64,000 bases of DNA from Lysobacteraceae bacterium CU05-9 (GTDB lineage Bacteria; Pseudomonadota; Gammaproteobacteria; Xanthomonadales; Xanthomonadaceae). Positions 27,236 to 35,637 of this stretch are shown piece after piece (within the stretch, counting starts at the first letter, position 1; each line of letters starts with the position of its first letter). The notes under the pieces were generated by a model, which did not search any database, was not told where the DNA came from, and was given only the letters and a program-made list of their open reading frames with translations. The stretch spans positions 216,346 to 280,345 of the forward strand of contig SWJS01000001.1 of NCBI GenBank assembly GCA_007556525.1, given 5' to 3'. The translations under genes were made by a program, and so were the position numbers.

Positions 27236-27570
27236 TTTCCTTCACCGCAAGTGTGTTCAGCGGCTTTGGCTTTCTTCGCAGCAGGTGCCTTGGCTGCAGC
27301 AGGTTTCGCGGCTGCGTCCTTCGCCTTCATCTGACCGCCGCACTTGCCTTCGCCACAAGCGTGTTCGGCAGCAGCTGGCTTGGCAGCGTGAGCCGCATCA
27401 AACTCTGCACGTGAGATGACGCCGTCCTTATTGGTGTCGATGTCGTCGAAGGTGTGGTGCGCCTTACCGCTGTCAGCGGCGTGATGATCTTGCGCGAATG
27501 CGACCGGTGCAGCGGCTGCGACAGCAGCGGCGAGAACGGCGCTTGAGATGCGGGTATGTACTTTGCTCAT
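27217..27570 (-). CDS. Bufferin/HvfA-like RiPP precursor with an EF-hand
   Basis: A 117-residue exported protein. A signal peptide (about 1-27, ending APVAFAQ) is followed by a canonical EF-hand loop at residues 45-56 (DTNKDGVISRAE) and by two copies of a cysteine motif, EHACGEGKCGG at 69-79 and EHTCGEGKCGG at 105-115, separated by an Ala/Lys/Pro-rich linker. EGKCG is the hallmark of HvfA/bufferin precursors, in which an MNIO enzyme converts Cys to a copper-binding heterocycle. The adjacent MNIO and DUF2063 genes support that reading. The EF-hand is an unusual addition. The gene starts 9 bp after the RNase T stop, so it may share that transcript. Confidence 0.82.
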   Translation of the reverse strand: MSKVHTRISSAVLAAAVAAAAPVAFAQDHHAADSGKAHHTFDDIDTNKDGVISRAEFDAAHAAKPAAAEHACGEGKCGGQMKAKDAAAKPAAAKAPAAKKAKAAEHTCGEGKCGGKK

Positions 27571-27579
27571 TAGTAAACC

Positions 27580-28299
27580 TCAGTTATTACCGTGTTGATT
27601 TGGATCGGTGTCCATTCCGGGAGTGATGTAGGGTGGGAGCTCATTGTTTCGGCCAACGCCTTTCGCAATGTGATTCAATGCATCGCAAAAAATCTGCGCC
27701 GTCTGCTCCGTATCGTAAATTGCACTGTGCGCGTTATGTCCATCCCATTCCATACCATTCGCAATCGCGATGCGTGCAAGGACAGTCTGCCCAAACAAGG
27801 CACCACCGAGTGTCACAGTGTCGAACACACTGAATGGATGAAACGGACTGCGTTTGTGTTGCGTGCGCTCGACCGCCGCGTTGACGAAGTTGAGGTCGAA
27901 CACTGCGTTATGCCCAACGAGGATCGCACGTTTGCACTCGTGCTTCTTCATGTAGATACGGATATGCGCAAAAACTTTATCCAGCGCTTCCTTCTCCGTC
28001 ACTGCACGACGAAGCGGGTGGTCGAGCTTGATCTTGGTCACTTCAAGGGACTTTGGATCAACGATCGTTCCCTCAGCTGGTTGGACGTGTGCGCTGACGG
28101 TCGTACCGGGAATCAGCATGCCGTCCTCATCAATGTCGATTGGCACGGCAGCGATTTCGAGGAGTGCGTTAGTTTTGCAATCGAAGCCGCCGGTTTCCAC
28201 GTCGATCACCACTGGCAGGAAACCACGGAATCTTTGCGCGAGCGAGAGCTGCGCGGAGGTGGATTCGGTGGTCGGCTGTGCGGTGGCGGCATTTTCCAT
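27580..28299 (-). CDS. rnt: Ribonuclease T
   Basis: A 239-residue DEDDh 3'-5' exoribonuclease that trims tRNA CCA ends and matures other stable RNAs. Motifs: [20 protein letters not shown] (Exo I), [16 protein letters not shown] (Exo II) and [17 protein letters not shown] (Exo III with His and Asp). The front end fits family members that begin with [14 protein letters not shown] short N-terminal extension ([12 protein letters not shown]) is low-complexity. Downstream, only 9 bp away, is the RiPP cassette. A bidirectional terminator lies upstream, before phoU ends. Confidence 0.95.
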   Translation of the reverse strand: MENAATAQPTTESTSAQLSLAQRFRGFLPVVIDVETGGFDCKTNALLEIAAVPIDIDEDGMLIPGTTVSAHVQPAEGTIVDPKSLEVTKIKLDHPLRRAVTEKEALDKVFAHIRIYMKKHECKRAILVGHNAVFDLNFVNAAVERTQHKRSPFHPFSVFDTVTLGGALFGQTVLARIAIANGMEWDGHNAHSAIYDTEQTAQIFCDALNHIAKGVGRNNELPPYITPGMDTDPNQHGNN

Positions 28300-28354
28300 T
28301 TGCCTACTTTAACACCTGCGTCATCGGTCACCATGAATCATGCCGCACAAAAAA

Positions 28355-28382
28355 AGACCACGCCCAAAGCGTGGTCTTTCCA
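28355..28382 (-). terminator. Terminator of the pst-phoU operon
   Basis: Minus strand: AGACCACG and CGTGGTCT form an 8-bp stem with loop CTTTGGG, followed by seven T residues. It lies 20 bp after phoU and may act in both directions. Confidence 0.9.
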
Positions 28383-28402
28383 TCACAACAAACTCGCGCA
28401 AT

Positions 28403-29101
28403 TTACTTCGTCGTGTTGGACTCGTCTGCCTTCTCGCGCGGTGGCAATGCTTCCTCGGACTTTTCGAGAAACCAGACGTTTTCGGCAATGTTCGTTGCGT
28501 GGTCGCCGACGCGTTCTAGGTTCTTCGCCATGAACTGCAAGTGCGTGCACGGCGTGATGTTGCGCGGATCTTCCATCATGTACGTCAGCAGATCGCGGAA
28601 CAGGGTCGTGTACGCGGCGTCGATGTTCTTGTCGTTGTCGCGGACGGCGATTGCCTTTTCGATATCGTTATCGCGGTACGAATCCAACGCATCGCGGAAC
28701 TGCAACACGACGAGCTTGCCGAGTGAACGCAACGACGAAACGTGCGGCACCGGCGTTGCGAAGTTCAGCGCCATCGAACGCTTCGCGAGGTTCGCCGCGT
28801 AGTCACCGATGCGTTCGATGTCTGCAGCGATGCGAATCGTTGCGAGGATCTCGCGCAGGTCACGCGCCATCGGACCACGCAATGCGAGTTGCATGACGTC
28901 GTGCGAGACGATCGCTTCAAGTTGGTCGATCGCTTCATCGTTGAGAATCAAACGTTCCGCAGCATTCTGGTCACGGCGTTCAACGACATCTAGAGCGGCT
29001 TCCAACTGTGCGAGTGCCATGTTGCCCATGCGCAGCGTTTCGGAGTGGAGTCGCTGATATTCGTTTTTGCTCGATTGCAAAATGTGATCATTCATTGCCA
29101 T
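28403..29101 (-). CDS. phoU: Phosphate signalling protein PhoU
   Basis: A 232-residue cytoplasmic protein of two three-helix bundles. The repeated metal-binding motifs are visible: RDLREILATIRIAADIERIG followed by DYAANLAKRS, and in the second half CTHLQFMAKNLERVGDHATN. PhoU links the Pst transporter to the PhoR-PhoB sensor and keeps the Pho regulon off in high phosphate. It is the last gene of pstC-pstA-pstB-phoU, 20 bp after pstB, with a strong terminator behind it. phoB and phoR are not in this window. Confidence 0.97.
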   Translation of the reverse strand: MAMNDHILQSSKNEYQRLHSETLRMGNMALAQLEAALDVVERRDQNAAERLILNDEAIDQLEAIVSHDVMQLALRGPMARDLREILATIRIAADIERIGDYAANLAKRSMALNFATPVPHVSSLRSLGKLVVLQFRDALDSYRDNDIEKAIAVRDNDKNIDAAYTTLFRDLLTYMMEDPRNITPCTHLQFMAKNLERVGDHATNIAENVWFLEKSEEALPPREKADESNTTK

Positions 29102-29121
29102 TGCATTATTCCCTTAAGTAA

Positions 29122-29955
29122 TTAACCGAAGCGACCGGTGATGTATTCTTCGGTCTGCTTGACGCTCGGGTTGGAAAAAATCGTGTGCGTCGCATCATGC
29201 TCAATCAAATCACCGAGATACATGAAGGCGGTGAAGTCCGAAACACGCGCGGCCTGTTGCATGTTGTGGGTCACGATCGCAATCGTGAAGTCCTTCTTCA
29301 GACCTTCAATCAATTGTTCAATGCGTGATGTCGAAATTGGATCCAATGCCGATGTGGGTTCGTCGAGCAACAACACCGTCGGACGCAAGGCCACAGCACG
29401 TGCAATGCACAGACGTTGCTGCTGACCACCGGACAGGCCGAGTGCGGACTGATTCAACTTGTCTTTCACCTCATCCCATAGCGCGCCTTGCTGCAACGCG
29501 AGTTGCACGCGATCATTCATCTCCGACTTCGACAGCTTCTCGTGATGGCGAATCGCGTACGCGATGTTCTCATAGATGGTCATCGGGAATGGCACTGGCT
29601 TCTGGAACACCATGCCGACCTTCGAACGCAACTTGTTCAACGGATATTTCGGATCAATGACATTTTCGCCATCGAGCAAAATCTCACCCGTCGCATTCAT
29701 GCCTGGATACAAGGAGTAAATGCGGTTGAACGTGCGCAGCAACGTGGACTTGCCGCAGCCGGAAGGGCCGATGAGAGCGGTCACCTTTTTCTCGGGGATC
29801 GGCAAGTTAATGTCCTTCAACGCATGGAACTTGCCGTAGTAAAAGTCGAGATTCTTCGCTTCGACCTTGATTGGCATTCCGAACATCGCCGGATGTGGCG
29901 GTTCTTCCGCGTTGGCCGTGATGTTTGCAGCTTTGATAATCGTAGGTTCTTTCAT
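29122..29955 (-). CDS. pstB: Phosphate ABC transporter ATP-binding protein
   Basis: A 277-residue ABC ATPase with Walker [18 protein letters not shown], the signature [19 protein letters not shown], Walker [16 protein letters not shown] and H-loop [14 protein letters not shown]. The N-terminal 25 residues extend beyond the usual start but the frame and the upstream ribosome-binding site support it. Powers high-affinity phosphate uptake with PstA and PstC. It lies 22 bp downstream of pstA in the operon. Confidence 0.97.
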   Translation of the reverse strand: MKEPTIIKAANITANAEEPPHPAMFGMPIKVEAKNLDFYYGKFHALKDINLPIPEKKVTALIGPSGCGKSTLLRTFNRIYSLYPGMNATGEILLDGENVIDPKYPLNKLRSKVGMVFQKPVPFPMTIYENIAYAIRHHEKLSKSEMNDRVQLALQQGALWDEVKDKLNQSALGLSGGQQQRLCIARAVALRPTVLLLDEPTSALDPISTSRIEQLIEGLKKDFTIAIVTHNMQQAARVSDFTAFMYLGDLIEHDATHTIFSNPSVKQTEEYITGRFG

Positions 29956-29977
29956 GTCGTCAAATCAGTCTATGTAA

Positions 29978-30838
29978 TTAGTCGTTCTGCGGGCGATTAC
30001 GCAGCAGGAAGATACGTGCAAACAAGCTCACTGCGAGCACGAACAGTGTCAAAACAAGCGCAGCAGCCCACGCCATTGAGTTCCAGTTCGCATCCGGATT
30101 ATTCGAGAAGTTGTACATCGTGACCGGCACCGAAGCCATCGGAGCATTCAAGTCGACACTCCAGAACTGGTTGTTCAATGCCGTAAACAGCAACGGTGCC
30201 GTTTCACCGGAGATGCGTGCAAGTGCCAGCAAGATGCCTGTCACGATACCTGCAGCCGCACCGCGATAAAGCACCTGCACGATGACCTTCCATTGCGGCA
30301 CGCCGAGCGACAATGCCGCTTCGCGCATTTGCGTTGGCACCAAGCGCAACATTTCATCGGTGGTGCGAACCACAACCGGCAAAACGATGAAGGCCAGCGC
30401 CACCGCGCCCGCGATGCCGGAGAACGAGCGTCCGGTTGCAAGCACGAGCATCGAGTAAACGAACAACCCCAGCACGATCGAAGGTGCGGACAGGAGAATG
30501 TCATTGACGAACCGTACAACGGTTCCGAGCTTGCGCGCGGTTCCATACTCGGCAAGCCACGTTCCGGCGAGAATGCCCAAAGGCGTACCGATCACAATCG
30601 CGATGGTGCACATGATCAAGCTGCCCGCGAAGGCGTTGAGCATACCGCCGGATTCACCCGGTGGCGGCGTCATCTTCGTAAACAAATCGAGGTTCAAATT
30701 CGGCAAGCCGCGCGTGATGACGGTCCAAAGGATCCACGCGAGAAACACGAGGCCAATGACCGCAGCCAACGTCGCCATGACAATCGCGATGCCATTCGTG
30801 ATGCGACGACGCGTGTAGAGAGCAGTATTCTCAGCCAT
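29978..30838 (-). CDS. pstA: Phosphate ABC transporter permease PstA
   Basis: A 286-residue inner-membrane permease with six hydrophobic segments. The binding-protein-dependent transport signature is in the EMLRLVPTQMREAALSLGVP region, which docks onto PstB. Also typical: NDILLSAPSIVLGLFVY and ISGETAPLLFTALNNQFW. Its start shares one base with the pstC stop (TAATG), so the two are coupled. Forms the channel with PstC. Confidence 0.97.
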   Translation of the reverse strand: MAENTALYTRRRITNGIAIVMATLAAVIGLVFLAWILWTVITRGLPNLNLDLFTKMTPPPGESGGMLNAFAGSLIMCTIAIVIGTPLGILAGTWLAEYGTARKLGTVVRFVNDILLSAPSIVLGLFVYSMLVLATGRSFSGIAGAVALAFIVLPVVVRTTDEMLRLVPTQMREAALSLGVPQWKVIVQVLYRGAAAGIVTGILLALARISGETAPLLFTALNNQFWSVDLNAPMASVPVTMYNFSNNPDANWNSMAWAAALVLTLFVLAVSLFARIFLLRNRPQND

Positions 30839-31803
30839 TAGTTGCCCTCCTTGCGTGCCAGGCGCATCAGCATCAAGCGTGCCAGCGCAAGAACCACAAA
30901 CGTCACAACGAACAAAACGAAACCAAGCAACAACAATGCAGAACGGTATTCATCGGATGCTTCACCGAAGTCGTTCGCGATCAATGCCGCAATCGTCGTA
31001 CCCGGCGCCATCAACGAATCCGGCCAATCGACCGAATTACCAACGACGTAGGCGACCGCCATCGTTTCACCGAGTGCGCGGCCTAAACCCAGGAAAATAC
31101 CGCCAATGACTGCCGAGCGAGTGTAGGGCAGGACGATGTCCCAGCTCACTTCCCACTTCGTCGCACCAAGCGCGTAAGCCGATTCTTTCAGACGCGTTGG
31201 TACCGTCAAAAACACTTCCCGCATCGTCGACGTAATGAACGGAATGATCATGATCGCGAGCACGACACCTGCAGTGAACAAGCCAATGCCGATGCCCACG
31301 GATGTCAGATACTTGCCGATGAAAGGCAGCTTGCCAATCGTCGCATCGGTCAACGGCAAACCGTATTCGGTGATGATCGGCACGAACACGAACAAGCCCC
31401 ACATGCCGTAGATGATCGACGGAATGCCCGCGAGCAATTCAATCGCGGAACCCACCGGTGTGCGCATCCAACGTGGCGCTACTTCCGTCAGGAAAAACGC
31501 AATGCCAAACGAGATCGGCACCGCAATGATCATTGCAACGATCGCAGTGACAATTGTTCCGAAAATCGGCACCAACGCGCCATACTTGTTGCTGACTGGA
31601 TTCCACTCGGTGGTCGTAAAGAAGTCGACACCCGATGACATCAATGCGAAGCGACCGCCCCACAGCATGGTGAGTGCAGCACCCGCCAATGCAATGAGGA
31701 CGAAGATCACAACGCCCGTCAAAACCCATTTGAAATATTTATCGTGCTTCGCGTCGAGTTCGTCGCGATTCGATTTGCGGTTTGGCAAAGCAGTAACGCT
31801 CAT
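30838..31803 (-). CDS. pstC: Phosphate ABC transporter permease PstC
   Basis: A 321-residue inner-membrane permease with six membrane segments after a charged N-terminal tail. Diagnostic stretches: IELLAGIPSIIYGMWGLFVF, the EAA loop TRLKESAYALGATKWEV and GLGRALGETMAVAYVVGNS. It follows the lipoprotein PstS gene by 106 bp that contains a terminator-like hairpin, which probably lowers expression of the membrane part relative to the binding protein. Confidence 0.97.
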   Translation of the reverse strand: MSVTALPNRKSNRDELDAKHDKYFKWVLTGVVIFVLIALAGAALTMLWGGRFALMSSGVDFFTTTEWNPVSNKYGALVPIFGTIVTAIVAMIIAVPISFGIAFFLTEVAPRWMRTPVGSAIELLAGIPSIIYGMWGLFVFVPIITEYGLPLTDATIGKLPFIGKYLTSVGIGIGLFTAGVVLAIMIIPFITSTMREVFLTVPTRLKESAYALGATKWEVSWDIVLPYTRSAVIGGIFLGLGRALGETMAVAYVVGNSVDWPDSLMAPGTTIAALIANDFGEASDEYRSALLLLGFVLFVVTFVVLALARLMLMRLARKEGN

Positions 31804-31850
31804 GCGGATTCAGACCGTTTGTTTTGGATGGATGGAAAAGACTTGAACCA

Positions 31851-31893
31851 AACAAAAGCAGCCACTCACTTCCATTTGGAGTTGAATGGCTGC
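31851..31893 (-). terminator. Attenuating hairpin between pstS and pstC
   Basis: Minus strand GCAGCCATTCA and TGAGTGGCTGC pair in a long, partly mismatched stem around CTCCAAATGGAAG, followed by TTTTGTTTGGTT. The T-run is imperfect, so read-through into pstC is expected. Such attenuators are usual after the abundant binding-protein gene of ABC operons. Confidence 0.65.
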
Positions 31894-31909
31894 CATCGAG
31901 GAAGTCGTC

Positions 31910-32992
31910 TTACTTCGCGATGTTCGCGTCGATGTAGGCTTCGACTTGCGAGATCAGTTCAGCCGGCAGCGGAACGTAATGCAGTTCCTTCGCTTGGTCC
32001 GCACCGTTCGCATAAGCCCACTTGAAGAACTTCACGGCTTCTGCCGAACGCTTCGCATCCTTCGGCACCTTGTGCATCAGGATGAAGTTCGTTGCCGCGA
32101 TTGGCCATGCATCCGCGCCAGGTGCGTTGGTGATGACCAGTTGGAAATCCTTTGAGTTCTTCCAATCTGCGCTTGCGGCAGCCGACTGGAACGATTCAAT
32201 CGTTGGCTTGACGAAGTTACCCGCCGCATTCTTCAATTCAACGGCGTTCATGCCATTTTCCATCGCGTAAGCCAACTCAACGTAACCGATCGAGTTCTTT
32301 GCCTGCTTGACGTACGACGCCACACCTTCGTTGCCCTTACCGCCGAGCGAACCCTTCGGGAAGTTGACCTTCGAGTCTTCACCAACGTCCGTCTTGAACG
32401 TAGGGGAGACCTTGCTCAAGTAATTCGTGAAGTTATACGTTGTGCCCGAGCTGTCCGAGCGCGTGACCAAATTGATCTTCGCAGCTGGCAGCGTGACGCC
32501 GGCGTTCAAAGCAGCGATCTTCGGATCGTTCCACTGCGTGATCTTGCCTGCGAAAATATCCGCCAATGTCGGACCATCCAACTTCAAGCCGCCATTCGCG
32601 ACGCCTTCAACGTTGATCACAGGAACAACGCCGCCCATTGCCGACGGGAATTGGATCAAACCGGCTTCGGCCAGTTCTTCTGGCTTCAAAGGCTTATCCG
32701 ACGAACCAAAATCAACCGTGCCCGCCTTGATTTGCTGGATGCCACCGCCTGAACCGATCGACTGATAGTTGACCTTCGCGCCCGTTTCCTTGTTGTAGGA
32801 AGACGACCAGCGGCTCAGCAATGGAAAAATAAACGTCGCGCCCGCACCCGTAATCGATGCTTCTGACTGTGCGCCAGCCGTTGCCGGAGCGTCAGTGCCT
32901 TCACCGGTCTTCGGTGCATCACCTTGCTTACAACCCATCACCATGATGGAGGAGGCGAGTGCCAATGCGATTAAACGGGTACGTGTTTGCAT
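31910..32992 (-). CDS. pstS: Phosphate-binding lipoprotein PstS (first copy)
   Basis: A 360-residue periplasmic phosphate receptor. It starts MQTRTRLIALALASSIMVMG and then Cys, a lipoprotein signal with Cys21 as the acylated residue. Phosphate-binding loops are present: TGAGATFIFPLLSRW, QSIGSGGGIQQI, FGSSDKPL and TRSDSSGTTYNF. ATG 32992 is chosen over an upstream in-frame ATG at 33040 because only it gives a proper lipoprotein signal. A Pho box lies 66 bp upstream. It is separate from but close to a second, non-lipidated PstS gene; the two are about half identical by eye. Confidence 0.95.
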   Translation of the reverse strand: MQTRTRLIALALASSIMVMGCKQGDAPKTGEGTDAPATAGAQSEASITGAGATFIFPLLSRWSSSYNKETGAKVNYQSIGSGGGIQQIKAGTVDFGSSDKPLKPEELAEAGLIQFPSAMGGVVPVINVEGVANGGLKLDGPTLADIFAGKITQWNDPKIAALNAGVTLPAAKINLVTRSDSSGTTYNFTNYLSKVSPTFKTDVGEDSKVNFPKGSLGGKGNEGVASYVKQAKNSIGYVELAYAMENGMNAVELKNAAGNFVKPTIESFQSAAASADWKNSKDFQLVITNAPGADAWPIAATNFILMHKVPKDAKRSAEAVKFFKWAYANGADQAKELHYVPLPAELISQVEAYIDANIAK

Positions 32993-33057
32993 ATTCGGGG
33001 TCCTGTGGAGTCCGGTTACGGAGTTTAAACGTGAAGCCAATATGAAACGATATTTAT

Positions 33058-33086
33058 GTGACGGTTTGATGACATATTTGAGGCAA
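33058..33086 (-). promoter_or_regulatory. Pho box upstream of the lipoprotein pstS
   Basis: Minus strand CTTGCCTCAAATATGTCATCAA ACCGTCAC, given here in parts: 7-bp PhoB half-sites TTGCCTC (weak), ATGTCAT and CCGTCAC with 11-bp period and 4-bp A-rich spacers. It ends 66 bp before ATG 32992, in the place expected to overlap the -35 region of a PhoB-activated promoter. Confidence 0.72.
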
Positions 33087-33102
33087 GTTGACTTTTTGAC
33101 TG

Positions 33103-33139
33103 TACCCCAAAAACGACGAAACCCCCAACGTGTGGGGGC
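33103..33139 (-). terminator. Terminator between the two pstS genes
   Basis: Minus strand GCCCCCA and TGGGGGT pair closely with a CACGT loop, followed by TTCGTCGTTTTT. It separates the second pstS transcript from the Pho-regulated first pstS promoter. Confidence 0.75.
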
Positions 33140-33181
33140 TCCGACGGGCTTGTGCAGCCAATTTTCGCGGATCAGAGAGAA

Positions 33182-34198
33182 TTAATACGCGGTTTCCTTA
33201 GCCCAGTAGCCTTCGATTTGCTTCACGAGGGCGGCTGGCAGTGGGACGTAGTGCAGGGACGAAGCGGCGGCGTCACCGTTGGCATAGACCCAGCGGAAGA
33301 ACTCAATCGTGTTCTTCGAGCCTTGTGCGCTCTTTGGCTTCTTCTGCATCAGGATGAAGTTCGTTGCCGTGATTGGCCACGCATTTTCGCCCGGGGCATT
33401 TGTGATGACCAGATTGAAGTCCTTCGAATTCGCCCAGTCAGCGCTTGCAGCCGCAGCCTGGAACGTCGCTGCCGATGGATTCACGTAGTTGCCGGCACGG
33501 TTCTTCATGCGGCTGTACGGCATCTTGTTCGTCAATGCATACGACAGTTCGACGTAGCCGATTGCACCCTTGATTTGCTTGACGTAAGCCGCGACGCCTT
33601 CGTTACCCTTGCCACCGATACCAGCTGGCCAGTTGACGGCCGTACCTTCACCAACCTTCGACTTCCACTCCGGCGAAACCTTCGACAGGTAGTTCACGAA
33701 GTTATAGGTCGTACCCGAACCGTCTGAGCGGTGCACAATGCGGATCGGCAGGTCAGGGAGGTTCACGCCCGGGTTATCAGCCTTGAGTCGTGGGTCGTTC
33801 CACTTCTTGATTTTGCCCAGATAAATATCCGCCAAAATCGTGCCATCCATCTTCATCGCACCTGCAGGCACGCCTGGCAAGTTGAACACCGGAACCACGC
33901 CACCGATGACCGATGGGAACTGGACCAAGCCAGCCTTATCCAATTCCGCCGAGCTCAATGGAGCATCCGACGAGCCAAAATCAACGGTCTTCGCCTTGAT
34001 CTGCGCAATACCACCGCCCGAACCGATCGACTGGTAGTTCACTTTCTTGTTCGTAGCCTTGGCATAGTTTGCCGACCACTTCGACATCACCGGAAAAACG
34101 AACGATGCACCGGCACCCGTTACGTCTGCGGCAAACGCTTGGCCGGCGAGCAGAACGCTTGCGACGACGGTTGCGATTTTGATTTTCGTAAACTTCAT
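33182..34198 (-). CDS. pstS: Periplasmic phosphate-binding protein PstS (second copy)
   Basis: A 338-residue receptor with a normal Sec signal peptide (MKFTKIKIATVVASVLLAGQ, cleavage after AFA) instead of a lipoprotein one. Binding motifs TGAGASFVFPVMSKW, IGSGGGIAQIKAKTVDFGS, HRSDGSGTTYNF and WPAGIGGKGNEGVAAY match PstS. It lies between the OprP-type porin gene and the other pstS, with no Pho box of its own, so it may be read from the porin promoter. Diffusible and anchored receptors together suggest a graded or two-step phosphate capture, which is inference. Confidence 0.95.
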   Translation of the reverse strand: MKFTKIKIATVVASVLLAGQAFAADVTGAGASFVFPVMSKWSANYAKATNKKVNYQSIGSGGGIAQIKAKTVDFGSSDAPLSSAELDKAGLVQFPSVIGGVVPVFNLPGVPAGAMKMDGTILADIYLGKIKKWNDPRLKADNPGVNLPDLPIRIVHRSDGSGTTYNFVNYLSKVSPEWKSKVGEGTAVNWPAGIGGKGNEGVAAYVKQIKGAIGYVELSYALTNKMPYSRMKNRAGNYVNPSAATFQAAAASADWANSKDFNLVITNAPGENAWPITATNFILMQKKPKSAQGSKNTIEFFRWVYANGDAAASSLHYVPLPAALVKQIEGYWAKETAY

Positions 34199-34227
34199 TT
34201 TTTTTCACCTATGGTGTTTTAGCTGAT

Positions 34228-34321
34228 GGGTAAGAGGTAAGAGCTGTCGTAGCTTTTACCCCATACCTGCATTTGGGAGTGCGGAAGAAGTAGAAGCCGA
34301 GTTAGCCTTTACCCCTTACCT
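34228..34321. repeat. GGTAA-rich inverted repeat cluster
   Basis: Three related motifs lie in the gap between the porin and pstS genes: GGGTAAGAGGTAAGAGC at 34228-34244, its near-complement at 34251-34267 (minus GGTATGGGGTAAAAGCT), and minus AGGTAAGGGGTAAAGGC at 34305-34321. The first two form a hairpin with a 6-base loop. The same motif brackets the terminator near 61.2 kb. Confidence 0.65.
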
Positions 34322-34332
34322 GCTGTTGAGGA

Positions 34333-35535
34333 TTACCAGTAGATTTGTGCGCGGGCGGTGACGGTGCTTGGGTTGTCGTCGACTTCGCCGACGCGTGCCT
34401 TGAATTTGCTCGAAGTGATCTTGTTGTAGTTCAACGAGAACTTGAAGTTCGAACGCCAGTAGTAGTTCGCGCCAAGGGTCCAGCCTTTTTGCTCACCGCC
34501 CAAAATGCCGACCGCCGTTGGCACGTTGTTGGTCACGACGATGTTGCCGTCATTGAGGTTCAACATGTCGTAACGCAGACCCAGTTGCAGCATGCCCTTG
34601 CCTGGATTGTCCGGCAGACCGGTGGTTGGGACGCCGCCCTTATAGCCGAAGCCTTCGCCGGTGACGTTCCACAGACCGCTGATGTAAGCGCCCTTGGTGT
34701 CGAAGTCGCGGGCCGAGGTGATGCCCTTGACCTTCGTCATCATGTATTCGGCTTGCACCTTGAATGGGCCGGTGATGAACAGGCCTTCCAGGCCGGTCGT
34801 TTTCGCGCGGTCAACACCATTGATGGCGCCGGTGTCAGCGAGGTAAACCGTTGCCAAGTCAGCGAGTGGACGTGCGCGGATGCGGATCGAGTCGCCGTAT
34901 GCGTCGCGGTCGATGTACGACAGACCCAGGTGCAAGACGGTGCCGTCAGCGTTGATCGGTGCAAACGTACCACGCAAACCGAAGCCATTACCTGCCGTCG
35001 TGTTACGCGTCAATTCCTTGCCAAAAAGCGAACCAACCACCGACCAATTCGTATCACCCATACCTGCGGCGATACCGAGACGACGGCTGATGCCCATTGC
35101 GTTGGTGATCGAAGCCTTCGCAATGAAGTCGTTGTTCTTTGTCGAGATGAGTTCTTCCAGGCTGTGCGGTTGCTTGTACTGACCGACCTGGATGAAGTTG
35201 TTGGAGTTTGCGCCGACCGTGTACTTGGCGTTGACGTCAAGCCACTTCTTGGATTTCGCGTCATAACCGACGACCCAGTTGAACGCGCCTGGGCCTTTGC
35301 CCTTGAACACGAGTTCTGCGCGGCGCAGATCAAACTCGCTGTCCTTGCCGTTGATGCCCGCGGTGCCGTTGAGGTCAGCGATGTGGTTATTGAACCAGTT
35401 ACCGTCTGCCTGCAGCAAACCTTCGAACGAGATTTCCGATCCGCCGATCACGTCAAAAGCGATTTCAGCATGCGCAGCCGGAGCGACGAATGCGGAGGCG
35501 AGAGCGAGGGAGAGGAGTGTGCGTTTTTGCAACAT
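34333..35535 (-). CDS. Phosphate-selective porin of the OprO/OprP type
   Basis: A 400-residue outer-membrane protein with a signal peptide (ending FVAPAAHA) and beta-barrel sequence: FDVIGGSEISFEGLLQADGN, then DSEFDLRRAELVFKGKG and many alternating strands, ending AQIYW. OprP-family porins form trimers and pass phosphate or polyphosphate; lysine ladders give anion choice, and lysines are frequent here. A three-repeat Pho box 62 bp upstream shows it is part of the phosphate-starvation response. A second pstS lies downstream on the same strand. Confidence 0.92.
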   Translation of the reverse strand: MLQKRTLLSLALASAFVAPAAHAEIAFDVIGGSEISFEGLLQADGNWFNNHIADLNGTAGINGKDSEFDLRRAELVFKGKGPGAFNWVVGYDAKSKKWLDVNAKYTVGANSNNFIQVGQYKQPHSLEELISTKNNDFIAKASITNAMGISRRLGIAAGMGDTNWSVVGSLFGKELTRNTTAGNGFGLRGTFAPINADGTVLHLGLSYIDRDAYGDSIRIRARPLADLATVYLADTGAINGVDRAKTTGLEGLFITGPFKVQAEYMMTKVKGITSARDFDTKGAYISGLWNVTGEGFGYKGGVPTTGLPDNPGKGMLQLGLRYDMLNLNDGNIVVTNNVPTAVGILGGEQKGWTLGANYYWRSNFKFSLNYNKITSSKFKARVGEVDDNPSTVTARAQIYW

Positions 35536-35596
35536 GTCAGTGAGTGCCTTGTGAGAAGTGGCGTGAGAGGAGTTGACGAAATCTTAAGGTTCCCCT

Positions 35597-35625
35597 GTGA
35601 CACTTCTATGACAGCTTTCTGACAG
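35597..35625 (-). promoter_or_regulatory. Pho box upstream of the OprP-type porin
   Basis: Minus strand shows three 7-mers with 11-bp period: CTGTCAG, CTGTCAT and GTGTCAC, separated by AAAG and AGAA. This matches the CTGTCAT-N4 direct-repeat PhoB site closely. It ends 62 bp before ATG 35535. Confidence 0.88.
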
Positions 35626-35637
35626 TTTCAAAACATC

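Noticed and set aside
34345-35622. 425-residue plus-strand open frame opposite the OprP-type porin
   Set aside because: Antisense shadow of a clear signal-peptide porin; no domain, and its end overlaps the Pho box.
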